Positions 18,937 through 27,137 of a stretch of 64,000 nt of DNA are shown piece by piece (the first letter of the stretch is position 1; every line of letters starts with the position of its first letter). Position numbers and translations under genes: made by a program. The DNA is from UBA3824 sp017541145 (lineage in GTDB: Bacteria > Bacteroidota > Bacteroidia > Bacteroidales > UBA3824). The notes below the pieces were generated by a model, which was not told where the DNA came from, did no database searches, and was given only the letters and a program-made list of their open reading frames with translations. Location: NCBI GenBank assembly GCA_947168365.1, contig CAMVLO010000015.1:4072-68071 (forward strand), in the 5' to 3' direction.

Positions 18937-20514
18937 ATGGGAATCTACGTCAATCCAAGCAACGAACTATTTCAAGACGCTCTCAATTCAATGATTTATG
19001 TTGACAAATCGTTGATTGTGAGAGAATTGAATAAACTTTTGAATACCAAAAGCAAGTACATTTGTGTGTCGCGACCGAGACGTTTCGGCAAGTCGATGGC
19101 GAAGGCGTTGCTGATGGCTTATTATTCCCGTGGCTGCAAGTCACACCGTCAGTTCAAGAACTTGAAAATTGCCCAAGAGCCGACTTATAGAAAATTCCTC
19201 AACAAATTTAATGTCATTGCGATAGATTGCGTTGACTACACTACAAACTTGTTCAAGACAGGAGAAGATAGTTTTGTAAACAAGATGACACGAGACATAC
19301 GCAATGATATGGTCAGTGAGTTTAAAGACATTGATTTTTCGCATTGTACCACTATTGCAGATTGTATAAAACTTGTTTATCAAGCAACCGGTATTAAATT
19401 TGTGATTTTAATTGACGAATACGATTTGCCAATCCGAAGCGAACAGCCGAATGATTTGTTTCAAGAATATCTTGGCTTGTTGCTTTCTTTGTTCAAAAGC
19501 GAATCAACAGGTCAGGCTATTGCGCTTGCATACATTACGGGCATACTGCCTATTGTCCGCGAAAGGTTGGAAAGCAAACTCAATAATTTTGAGGAATATA
19601 CTTTCCTTGAACCATTCCAATTTGCCGAATTTACTGGTTTTACAGAAGACGAGGTAAAATCTCTTTGTGAGCAACACAATATCAGTTTCAAAGACTGCCT
19701 AAAATGGTACGACGGTTATTGTGTCAACGGCATCCGCATCAGCAACCCTCACGCCATCGTGCAGACCATCTCAAAAAGAACTTTCAAGCCTTTTTGGTCT
19801 AACACAGGTACATACGAAACCATTGCGCCGTATATCAAAGGCAATTATAAGGGCATCAAGGACGACCTTATAAAAATGCTTGCGGGTGGAAGTGTGCCGG
19901 TCAACATAACTTCATTTGCCAACTCTCTCGACGACATCAACACCAAGGACAAATTGTTCACATATATGATGCACACGGGTTTTCTCGCCTATAACCCTGA
20001 CGAAAAGACCTGTCGTATGCCAAATCTCGAAACTCAGGATATTTGGGGCAACGCTTTGGAAAATACAGAATCGTTCAAAGTTTTGGGCAAGTTCATCAAA
20101 AACTCAGAACGACTTCTCAAAGCAACTCTTGCAAAGGACGGCGAGACGGTGGCGAAAGCGTTGGAGGAACTTCACGACGATATAACATCTAATCTCATTT
20201 ACAACCACGAACAATCGTTGCAATCTGCAATAGACATCGCCTATATGCACGCAAAAACTTATTACCGCATTTTTAACGAACTTCCGACGGGCAAAGGCGT
20301 TGCGGACGTCGTTTTAGTACCGCTTTATCCTAATTGGCCCGCCGTTATCATCGAACTGAAACGCAAATCGTCCACACTGTCCGCCATCGACCAAATCAGT
20401 AAAAAGAATTATTCTGAGCGGCTTGGCGGTTACAAAGGGCGACTTCTTTTTGTCGGCATCAATTATGACGAAAAGAAACATCACTCCTGCGAGATTGTAG
20501 AATGTGAAAAATAA
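18937..20514 (+). CDS. AAA-ATPase-like protein with C-terminal PD-(D/E)XK nuclease-like domain (DUF1703)
   Basis: 525 residues. The N-terminal AAA-ATPase-like domain (PF09820 type) carries the Walker A-like SRPRRFGKSMAKALL near residue 48, the hydrophobic Walker B FVILIDEYDLPI near 157, and the typical opening YVDKSLIVRELN. The C-terminal third ends in a nuclease-like fold, GVADVVLVPL followed by VIIELKRKSS, which gives the D...ELK arrangement of PD-(D/E)XK enzymes. The family occurs in many copies in gut Bacteroidetes. Roles in mobile-element biology or defence have been suggested, but the function is not established. It is monocistronic, with a promoter and a terminator. Confidence 0.87.
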   Translation: MGIYVNPSNELFQDALNSMIYVDKSLIVRELNKLLNTKSKYICVSRPRRFGKSMAKALLMAYYSRGCKSHRQFKNLKIAQEPTYRKFLNKFNVIAIDCVDYTTNLFKTGEDSFVNKMTRDIRNDMVSEFKDIDFSHCTTIADCIKLVYQATGIKFVILIDEYDLPIRSEQPNDLFQEYLGLLLSLFKSESTGQAIALAYITGILPIVRERLESKLNNFEEYTFLEPFQFAEFTGFTEDEVKSLCEQHNISFKDCLKWYDGYCVNGIRISNPHAIVQTISKRTFKPFWSNTGTYETIAPYIKGNYKGIKDDLIKMLAGGSVPVNITSFANSLDDINTKDKLFTYMMHTGFLAYNPDEKTCRMPNLETQDIWGNALENTESFKVLGKFIKNSERLLKATLAKDGETVAKALEELHDDITSNLIYNHEQSLQSAIDIAYMHAKTYYRIFNELPTGKGVADVVLVPLYPNWPAVIIELKRKSSTLSAIDQISKKNYSERLGGYKGRLLFVGINYDEKKHHSCEIVECEK

Positions 20515-20575
20515 TGGAAGGAGTATAAAACTTAATATTAGTGTCCGAAAACCGAAAAATTTCGACAAAAAAAAA

Positions 20576-20604
20576 GAGGAAACCGTTTGATTTCCTCATT
20601 TTTT
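20576..20604 (+). terminator. Intrinsic terminator after the DUF1703 gene
   Basis: GAGGAAA (20576-20582) pairs with TTTCCTC (20591-20597) and is followed by a run of T. Confidence 0.8.
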
Positions 20605-20642
20605 TTGATAATTTAGTTTGTGCTTAATTAATTAAAATTATC

Positions 20643-20717
20643 ATGGGCAAAGATACAAAACATTTCGGGCAGCCGGTGTTTGCACAGGCTATAAATTTTA
20701 TAAAAAAACAGATGTGA
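20643..20717 (+). pseudogene. N-terminal stump of a DUF4372-type transposase
   Basis: A 24-codon frame begins MGKDTKHFGQPVFAQAINFI and ends in TGA. The FGQPVFAQ...FI pattern resembles the opening of IS4-like transposases with an N-terminal DUF4372 domain, which are common in Bacteroidales. Nothing resembling the catalytic part follows, so only the 5' end of an insertion sequence remains. The family assignment rests on about 20 residues. Confidence 0.4.
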
Positions 20718-20791
20718 ACGTAAAACAAGGAACACACGCCGTGCGCAATACAATTTTCATCCGCAGCAACGCATAACAGCAAATTAGAAAT

Positions 20792-20905
20792 ATGCTGATG
20801 TATTACATCGATATATACAAACTGATTTACAATCCCGAAAAAGAATGGAATAATGTTAACCGAAAACTTTTCGACTCGCAACTCAAAATAATCTTTCCAA
20901 AATAA
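20792..20905 (+). CDS. Small ORF of 37 codons, probably a gene fragment
   Basis: The ORF reads MLMYYIDIYKLIYNPEKEWN and ends DSQLKIIFPK. The YKLIYNPEKEW segment recalls the opening of Yip1-like membrane proteins of Bacteroidetes, but the membrane part is missing. It lies in a decayed stretch between a transposase stump and an nqrF fragment, with no promoter recognised. Most likely a remnant. Confidence 0.25.
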   Translation: MLMYYIDIYKLIYNPEKEWNNVNRKLFDSQLKIIFPK

Positions 20906-21040
20906 CCTTTGTTTTGTCGTAAAAAAAATAGCCCCTACAATACATTGTAAAGGCTATATGGAAGTCGTATTTTTTTTATCGGACAGCAATAGTTTATAAC
21001 TATTTATGCCGCAAATATACAATTTCGTACCCGCAAAAAA

Positions 21041-21066
21041 AATCCGATTGCGACTGCAATCGGATT
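21041..21066 (-). terminator. Terminator following the displaced nqrF 3' end
   Basis: A perfect 11-base stem, AATCCGATTGC (21041-21051) and GCAATCGGATT (21056-21066), has a GACT loop and T runs on both strands. It begins 20 bases after the stop codon of the nqrF fragment, where an operon terminator would sit. Confidence 0.9.
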
Positions 21067-21085
21067 TTTTTATTTATGTTTTGGA

Positions 21086-21198
21086 TTAGCCACCAAAATT
21101 ATCAAATCTGATCATTTCGTCTTCAACACCAAGAGAATGGAGAAGGTCGAGAGCGAAGCAATGAAACTTGCGGTGTATTTTACGCTGAGGTTGTCTGC
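21086..21198 (-). pseudogene. nqrF: Degraded copy of the 3' end of nqrF
   Basis: The minus strand ends in a frame encoding GVEDEMIRFDNFGG and then TAA, as in the intact nqrF at 23700. About 60 bases next to the stop match the intact gene with only a few substitutions. The copy then jumps over roughly 90 bases of nqrF and matches again for about 45 bases (the part encoding VKYTAGFIA, out of frame after the jump), and ends in a run of A. It is therefore a truncated, internally deleted duplicate, and it is followed by its own strong terminator. Confidence 0.85.
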
Positions 21199-21243
21199 AA
21201 AAAAAAAATACATTAATAAATTTTAAAAGTCCGATTTTTTATT

Positions 21244-21251
21244 TAACTTTG
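21244..21251 (+). promoter_or_regulatory. -7 element (TAACTTTG) for the FISUMP lipoprotein
   Basis: Plus-strand TAACTTTG, 24 bases before the ATG at 21276. Confidence 0.6.
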
Positions 21252-21275
21252 CAGCGTGAATTCACAAAAACGATA

Positions 21276-22241
21276 ATGAAAACTGATAATAAAATTATTA
21301 TAAACAGATTTGTCATAAAATCATTTGCCGCAACTATTGCTGTTGCTGCATTTGCGCTTAGTTCTTGCGACAAAGACGAGCCGAAAATTACTGAAAAAAA
21401 TATAGAGGCAGAAAAAACGTTTGTTGTTACTAATGGTAAATATTCTAATCCCGCAGTAATTGACGGCATTACATATCAATATAACCGAAAGGAAAAACTT
21501 TCCAAGGCATTTTTTATTGATTATAGCGACCCAGAACTTGACACAATGTTTTCTACCGTAAAAGATTATCCATACAATGCAACAGCTAATACTTACAAGG
21601 TTATGAAAGTTTGGAGGAAGTCTGAACCCGGAAAGTATTTTTGGGTAATGATTGAAAATTTCAGATATAAACCCGGAGATAGTTCATACGTTTACAATAA
21701 TGACGAAGCGAATGCACAAACCTACGGACGTTTCTATCATTGGGAAATTGCTAACGAATGTGCGCATAAAATTAAAATGAATCTTCCTCGCAGACGTGCT
21801 GACGGAACATATACAACTATTAAATATCCTACATACGGACATCTTCCGTCAAGACAAGATATTAACGACATAATGGAAGTTACATCTATCGGTCATTTAC
21901 CAGAAAATGGAACTACAGTTTTTGATTTCGACTATGAGTGGGGATATTATGACATTTTCTTATCCGGCAGAGAATATTACGACGGAGTTGATGAAAATGC
22001 AGCAAATCACACAATGGCAGGTTGTCTTGACAATACTGATTTTGAAGCAGATGAATTCGATTTTATTAACAAAACCGTTTTCTTTTGGACAGACGATAAT
22101 TATAACGGATTTATTTCATATGCACATTACCCTTTGGAAATTGACTACTATAACGGAGCATATTCCGCTTTCATAAATGCTCTGCATGCTGACCATTATG
22201 GTTTTAGTGTAAGATACGTTTTTGAACCCAAACAATTATAA
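21276..22241 (+). CDS. Lipoprotein with FISUMP-like domain
   Basis: 321 residues. I take the ATG at 21276 because it follows the -7 element and starts a lipoprotein signal (FAALSSC-like lipobox with cysteine near residue 31). The body has the Fibrobacter succinogenes major paralogous (FISUMP) layout: WVMIENFRY near 120, YGRFYHWEIA, GHLPSRQDINDIM, FWTDDNY and the closing FSVRYVFE. The domain occurs on surface-exposed lipoproteins of gut and rumen Bacteroidetes and its molecular role is unknown. It is followed after about 50 bases by another exported protein, so the two may form one unit. Both lie between two copies of the nqrF end. Confidence 0.7.
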   Translation: MKTDNKIIINRFVIKSFAATIAVAAFALSSCDKDEPKITEKNIEAEKTFVVTNGKYSNPAVIDGITYQYNRKEKLSKAFFIDYSDPELDTMFSTVKDYPYNATANTYKVMKVWRKSEPGKYFWVMIENFRYKPGDSSYVYNNDEANAQTYGRFYHWEIANECAHKIKMNLPRRRADGTYTTIKYPTYGHLPSRQDINDIMEVTSIGHLPENGTTVFDFDYEWGYYDIFLSGREYYDGVDENAANHTMAGCLDNTDFEADEFDFINKTVFFWTDDNYNGFISYAHYPLEIDYYNGAYSAFINALHADHYGFSVRYVFEPKQL

Positions 22242-22292
22242 TATTTTTGCACGAAAAGCATTTTAGTATGTTTTTTGTGCATTTTTTTTATT

Positions 22293-23579
22293 ATGAAAAA
22301 AAGTATCATACTTATTTCACTTTTGCCGTGCATTGCTTTTGCGCAAAAGGAAGATTATAATTGGGCGTTAGGAAATTACATAATAAATTTTGACAGCAAT
22401 CCACCACAAAAAACGGAAGTTGTTAATCCTACTAACGCTTATAACTCTTCGTGCATATCCGACCGTAACGGCAATTTGCTTTTCCGTTACGGTGGTAACA
22501 AATTGTGGGATATTAATGAAAATCAAATATTTACAAATGTTGGTTCATTAATGCATTCCCCCTCGTTGATTCCGTTTCCGTACAACAACGACAAAACGTT
22601 ATTCTTTTACTCTGTTGTAGGCAAGGGCGTATATTGTTCTGTAATAAGCAACGAAAATCCCCAAAATATAACCACTCTAAAAACTTTTTCGTCTAAAAAC
22701 ACCAAGTTTATTTTTATTCAGCAAAAAAACACTGAAAATATTTGGTTTTTATCGTCGGTGAATAACAAAATAGAAATTTCGTTGATAACAAAAGACGGAT
22801 TTTCAGAGCCGAAAATTTTAGACATTCCGTATGATGTTTCTTCTTCTACCGTTTCTTTGGATAATTCCAAAATAATTTTCGGCATAGGAACTGAAAAAAG
22901 CGTATTATTTGATTTTGATAGCGAAAACGGAATTTTGAAAGAGAATTTTCAATTTAACTTATATTCTCAATGCAGTTTTTCCGCATCGGGAAAATACATT
23001 TACAACATTGAAAAAAACGACGTAAATTCTTGTAATATAGTTAGATATAACATAGAATCTGCGACAGACGAACAAACTTTGTTAAACTCAAAGTTTTTAA
23101 TAAAACAAATTCCGGCAATGTCGGAAACGATCCCTAAAATTGCTCCTGATAAAAATATTTATATCAAATTAGGTTTTTCGCTTTATGCTATTTACGATTG
23201 TGATACGGAAAATGCACACTGTGAGCCAAATGCGATAACTTTTGATAAAATAGTCAGTAATTTCCCCTTTACATTTCATTATAATTTTGACAATCCCTGC
23301 CAAAACCCTCCTTCCGCCTCTTTTGACAATACTAAAGTCTGCTTCGGCGAACCTTTGAAAATCACCCTTTTCGGCATAGCTCCTTTTGAAATTTTCTACA
23401 CTTTTAATGGCGAAGAAAAATCCGTCAAAACCTCTGAAACCGAATACCTTATGAATAATATCCCCGGAAAATACAAAATCACGAAAGTTTCAGATCAATC
23501 CTGCGATTTTATTCCCAATAAAAACGTCGAATCCGAAATCCTTTCCAAAATAAAACCTCCAAAAATCATCAAGGAATAA
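22293..23579 (+). CDS. Secreted beta-propeller-like protein
   Basis: 428 residues from the ATG at 22293, with a signal peptide (MKKSIILISLLPCIAFAQ). Residues about 20-320 resemble the N-terminal propeller-like region of large Bacteroidetes surface proteins (FDSNPPQK, SCISDRNGNLLFRYGGNKLW, NIYIKLGFSLYAIY). Residues about 335-410 form an immunoglobulin-like module (SFDNTKVCFGEPLKITLFG). Full-length relatives usually carry further PKD or Ig modules and a type IX secretion C-terminal domain. Neither is present here, so the protein is short or truncated and ends in a Lys/Ile-rich tail. Function unknown. Confidence 0.6.
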   Translation: MKKSIILISLLPCIAFAQKEDYNWALGNYIINFDSNPPQKTEVVNPTNAYNSSCISDRNGNLLFRYGGNKLWDINENQIFTNVGSLMHSPSLIPFPYNNDKTLFFYSVVGKGVYCSVISNENPQNITTLKTFSSKNTKFIFIQQKNTENIWFLSSVNNKIEISLITKDGFSEPKILDIPYDVSSSTVSLDNSKIIFGIGTEKSVLFDFDSENGILKENFQFNLYSQCSFSASGKYIYNIEKNDVNSCNIVRYNIESATDEQTLLNSKFLIKQIPAMSETIPKIAPDKNIYIKLGFSLYAIYDCDTENAHCEPNAITFDKIVSNFPFTFHYNFDNPCQNPPSASFDNTKVCFGEPLKITLFGIAPFEIFYTFNGEEKSVKTSETEYLMNNIPGKYKITKVSDQSCDFIPNKNVESEILSKIKPPKIIKE

Positions 23580-23645
23580 TCACCTCTTTGTAGTTGTCCT
23601 GATCCTTCGTGGAAATTCCATTTACGCCCACGCCCCTACAAAACG

Positions 23646-23674
23646 AAATGGGCGTTGCACTGCAACGCCCATTT
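23646..23674. terminator. Bidirectional terminator between the propeller gene and nqrF
   Basis: AAATGGGCGTTGCA (23646-23659) pairs perfectly with TGCAACGCCCATTT. It serves the convergent plus-strand gene and the nqr operon. Confidence 0.85.
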
Positions 23675-23699
23675 GTCTATAATTCTGATTTACAGTTTT

Positions 23700-24989
23700 T
23701 TATCCTCCGAAATTATCGAATCTGATCATTTCGTCTTCTACACCAAGAGAGTGGAGAAGGTCGAGAACTGTTTTTGCCATCATAGGAGGTCCGCAGAGGT
23801 AATACTCAATATCTTCAGGAGCTTCGTGAGCTTTAAGATAAGTATCACCCATAACAGGAGCAATGAAACCTGCGGTGTATTTTACACCAAGGCTGTCTGC
23901 TTTTGGATCCGGACGGTCAAGAGCCAAGTGGAAGTGGAAATTCGGGAATTCTTTTTCCAAAGCTAAGAAATCGTCCATGAAGAATACTTCGTCGATAGCA
24001 CGTGCACCGTAGAAATAGTGCATTTCGCGGTCGCGACACTGACGGGTCTTGAGCATGTGCATAATCTGAGCACGAAGAGGAGCCATACCGGCACCACCAC
24101 CTACCCAAATCATTTCACGCTTAGAATCGTAAACCGGACGGAATTCTCCGTAAGGACCTGACATCACTACTTTGTCACCAGGTTTCAATGAGAAGATGTA
24201 TGTAGATGCAATACCACATGGTACATCTTGGAATCCAACTTGTGGTTTCGGTTTGAAAGGAGGTGTAGCAATACGTACTGTCAAAGTAATAATATCACCT
24301 TCATCAGGATAGTTGGCCATAGAATAAGCACGGATGGTTTCAACAGTGTTTTTCTGTTTCAAACCAAAAAGTCCGAACTTTTGCCATGCCGGAAGATAAA
24401 GATCACCAATCAAACCCTTATCCATATCTCTATCATAATCAATGTCATATTTAGGAATACGAATCTGAGCGTATGAACCCGGTTCAAAGTGCATGTGTTC
24501 GCCGGCCGGCAATTTTACTTTGAACTCTTTGATGAATGTAGCAACGTTTTTGTTAGAAATAACTTCACATTCCCACTCTTTAACACCAAGGATAGATTCA
24601 TCAACCTTGATTTCCATATCACCTTTTACTTTAGCCTGACAGCCAAGTCTCCAATGATCTTTGATTTGTTTTCTTGTAAAATGAGGTACTTCTGAAGGAA
24701 GGATGTCACCACCACCTTGCAAAATTTGCAATTTGCACTGACCGCATGAACCTTTACCACCACAAGCAGACGGCAAATGAACAGCAGCACCGGCAAGTGT
24801 TGAAAGTACAGAACCACCTTGCTCTACCTCTACAACTTTGTCACCGTTGATTGTAATTTTTACTTTTCCAGAAGGAAGAAGTTTGGCTTTTGCAAACAAC
24901 AATAATGCAACCAATATCAACACCAACACGAAAAATATAATTACGGCTGGTCCCAAAGTTGACATTAAACTAGCGTCTAATAATACCAT
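23700..24989 (-). CDS. nqrF: Na+-translocating NADH:quinone reductase subunit F
   Basis: 429 residues. One N-terminal membrane anchor (about 10-33) is followed by a 2Fe-2S ferredoxin domain with CGGKGSCGQC near residues 75-84 and the fourth ligand in LGCQAKV. An FAD domain (RAYSMANYP) and an NADH-binding domain (GGGAGMAPLRAQI, YLCGPPMM) come next. NqrF takes electrons from NADH and passes them through FAD and the 2Fe-2S centre into the membrane part of the complex. It is the last gene of nqrABCDEF, with 20 bases to nqrE. A degraded second copy of its 3' end lies at 21086-21198. Confidence 0.97.
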   Translation of the reverse strand: MVLLDASLMSTLGPAVIIFFVLVLILVALLLFAKAKLLPSGKVKITINGDKVVEVEQGGSVLSTLAGAAVHLPSACGGKGSCGQCKLQILQGGGDILPSEVPHFTRKQIKDHWRLGCQAKVKGDMEIKVDESILGVKEWECEVISNKNVATFIKEFKVKLPAGEHMHFEPGSYAQIRIPKYDIDYDRDMDKGLIGDLYLPAWQKFGLFGLKQKNTVETIRAYSMANYPDEGDIITLTVRIATPPFKPKPQVGFQDVPCGIASTYIFSLKPGDKVVMSGPYGEFRPVYDSKREMIWVGGGAGMAPLRAQIMHMLKTRQCRDREMHYFYGARAIDEVFFMDDFLALEKEFPNFHFHLALDRPDPKADSLGVKYTAGFIAPVMGDTYLKAHEAPEDIEYYLCGPPMMAKTVLDLLHSLGVEDEMIRFDNFGG

Positions 24990-25009
24990 TTTGCTGTATG
25001 ATTTTAAAG

Positions 25010-25627
25010 TTAATCAAGTTTAATACCCATAAATGACATAAATGCAATAGCCATCAAACCGCAAACGATGAATGCAATACCAACGCCTTTCAAAGGTGCA
25101 GGAACATTAGAGTAAGAAATTTTTTCTCTAATAGCAGCAATCAAAACGATAGCGATGAACCAACCGATACCTGAGCCTAATGCGTATACAAAAGAATCAC
25201 CGATTGTTTCAAATTCTTTCTGTTGCATAAATAATGATGCACCCATGATAGCACAGTTAACAGCGATAAGCGGTAAGAAGATACCGAGCTGTCCGTAAAG
25301 TGCCGGTGCAAATTTTTCTACAATCATCTCCACAAGCTGTACGATTGCGGCAATAACGGCGATGAAAAGGATAAAACTCAAGAAACTCAAGTCAACCTCA
25401 GCATAACCATCTCCTAACCAAGACAATGCACCTTCTTTAAGGATGTAGTTTTCAAGTAAGTAGTTAACCGGAACAGTTATCAACAACACGAAAATAACTG
25501 CCGCACCCAAACCTACTGAAGTCTTAACGGTTTTTGAGACAGCAAGATAAGAACACATTCCAAGGAATGTCGCAAAAATCATGTTGTCTATAAAAATCGA
25601 CTTTATAAATAAATTTAATGATTCCAT
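25010..25627 (-). CDS. nqrE: Na+-translocating NADH:quinone reductase subunit E
   Basis: 205 residues with six membrane segments. The opening LFIKSIFIDNMIFATFLGMC and the later AVNCAIMGASLFM are diagnostic. NqrE and NqrD form an inverted-topology pair in the membrane that holds the intramembrane iron centre (conserved cysteines in FLGMCSYLAV and VNCAIMG). Length is normal for the family. It lies 31 bases downstream of nqrD. Confidence 0.97.
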   Translation of the reverse strand: MESLNLFIKSIFIDNMIFATFLGMCSYLAVSKTVKTSVGLGAAVIFVLLITVPVNYLLENYILKEGALSWLGDGYAEVDLSFLSFILFIAVIAAIVQLVEMIVEKFAPALYGQLGIFLPLIAVNCAIMGASLFMQQKEFETIGDSFVYALGSGIGWFIAIVLIAAIREKISYSNVPAPLKGVGIAFIVCGLMAIAFMSFMGIKLD

Positions 25628-25658
25628 TTACTTAATTGTGTTTAAAAGGTTTAAACAA

Positions 25659-26282
25659 TTATTTTTCCTGAAGTTCTTTCATTTTAGAACGCTGTATCCA
25701 GATAACAATACCGATAAGGATAAGTGCCATTGGAGGATTAAGCATAATACCACAGTTGGAATATCCCAAATCATATAATGCTTGAGGAATTACTTTGAAA
25801 CCGAATAAACTTCCGGAACCCAAAAGTTCACGTACAAATGCTACAATTACCAAAATAATACCATATCCGGCACCGTTAGCAATACCGTCGAGTAATGCCG
25901 GTACTGGTTTGTTACCCAATGCAAATGCTTCAAGACGACCCATAACGATACAGTTCGTAATGATAAGTCCGATATATACACTCAACGCTTTGTCAAGGTT
26001 GTACATAAAGGCTTTAAGTATTTGGTCAACAAGAATAACAAGAGATGCTACAACTACCAACTGTACGATAATACGTATACGAGATGGAATTGTATTTCTC
26101 ATGAGAGAGATTATAAGGTTAGAAAAAGCTGTAACAACTGTTACCGAAATAGCCATTACGATAGCTGGCTGCAATTCTACAGTTACAGCAAGAGCCGAAC
26201 AGATACCCAATACTTGTACAGTGATAGGGTTATTCAAGCTCAACGGATTCTTAAATATGTCTGAATAATTAGTCTGTGCCAT
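25659..26282 (-). CDS. nqrD: Na+-translocating NADH:quinone reductase subunit D
   Basis: 207 residues with six membrane segments. PITVQVLGICSALAVT near the start and GLIITNCIVMGRLEAFA in the middle provide the paired cysteines for the iron centre shared with NqrE. Normal length. It follows nqrC by five bases, so translational coupling is likely. Confidence 0.97.
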   Translation of the reverse strand: MAQTNYSDIFKNPLSLNNPITVQVLGICSALAVTVELQPAIVMAISVTVVTAFSNLIISLMRNTIPSRIRIIVQLVVVASLVILVDQILKAFMYNLDKALSVYIGLIITNCIVMGRLEAFALGNKPVPALLDGIANGAGYGIILVIVAFVRELLGSGSLFGFKVIPQALYDLGYSNCGIMLNPPMALILIGIVIWIQRSKMKELQEK

Positions 26283-26287
26283 AATGC

Positions 26288-27106
26288 TTATTTGATAACA
26301 TTTTGAGTTGAATCTGCTGCCGGAGCATCCGGAACCGGTTCGCTTACTGTATCAGTATTATCAACAGCCGGAGCCGAAGCAGAAGTTGATGAAAGTGTTT
26401 TCTTTAATGGTTCGTATGCTTGCAAACAGTCGTTAACCATGTTTTTAACACCGTTTGTTGTCATTGTAGAACCTGAGATAGCGTCGATACCGTGTTTCGG
26501 ATCTTCAGCAGTTTTTTTGGAATCTTTGTAAACATTTACGCCTACAAATTTACCGTTTTCTGACATCTCTTTTCCTACAAATTGAGAAGTAAAGAAATCT
26601 TCAGTCATTTTTGCACCAAGACCCGGAGTTTCTGAAGCATGAGCAAATACAACACCGTTGATTGTGTTGAAATCTTCTTTCAATGCAGCATATCCCCAGA
26701 TAGCACCCCAAAGACCTTTGCCTTTCAATGGAACTACATAGTAAAATTGTCCGTTGTTTTCTACTTTGAAAATCGGAAGTTTTACTTCTTTCTTTACAAC
26801 ACCATCTTTAACAACAGTCTTGAAAACGATTAAATTATCTTTGATACTAAAAGCGTCATCATTTGTTTTGTTACCCAAAGAGTCAACAACAAAAGATTCT
26901 ACTACAGCCTTATTGAATGTTTCTTCAGCTTTGGATTCGTCAACTTCAATACCTGCACATTTGAGGATATTAATACGTTTTTCGTTATCCATATTAATTT
27001 TCTGTTGAGGTTTGAGACCAACAGAAACTACAGTTAAAACAATAGCTACTACTACAACCATTATTGCAGAATAGACTACTGTGTATACATTACTATTTGT
27101 ATTCAT
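26288..27106 (-). CDS. nqrC: Na+-translocating NADH:quinone reductase subunit C
   Basis: 272 residues. An N-terminal membrane anchor (about 8-30) leads to a periplasmic FMN-binding domain. The covalent flavin site is the threonine of DAISGSTMTTNGVKNMV near residue 220. The last 35 or so residues, after SSTSASAPAV, form a Ser/Ala/Pro/Asp-rich low-complexity tail beyond the flavin domain. That tail is not part of the catalytic fold and is probably a flexible extension. The subunit carries electrons between the iron centre and NqrB. Confidence 0.96.
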   Translation of the reverse strand: MNTNSNVYTVVYSAIMVVVVAIVLTVVSVGLKPQQKINMDNEKRINILKCAGIEVDESKAEETFNKAVVESFVVDSLGNKTNDDAFSIKDNLIVFKTVVKDGVVKKEVKLPIFKVENNGQFYYVVPLKGKGLWGAIWGYAALKEDFNTINGVVFAHASETPGLGAKMTEDFFTSQFVGKEMSENGKFVGVNVYKDSKKTAEDPKHGIDAISGSTMTTNGVKNMVNDCLQAYEPLKKTLSSTSASAPAVDNTDTVSEPVPDAPAADSTQNVIK

Positions 27107-27137
27107 TTCTTTCTATTTTATTTAATGGTTTGTAATA

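Larger units (their letters stand above)
21086..23699. other. Possible insertion between two copies of the nqrF 3' end
   Basis: The degraded nqrF 3' end (21086-21198) and the intact nqrF 3' end (from 23700) lie in the same orientation and bracket two exported-protein genes. This is the layout left when DNA integrates at a gene 3' end and rebuilds that end, or when a segment is duplicated and then invaded. No integrase gene is present between the copies. Confidence 0.4.

Noticed and set aside
20929..20956. Hairpin TAGCC/GGCTA in the decayed region
   Set aside because: A short, imperfect stem that could be a terminator on the minus strand, but no gene ends nearby.
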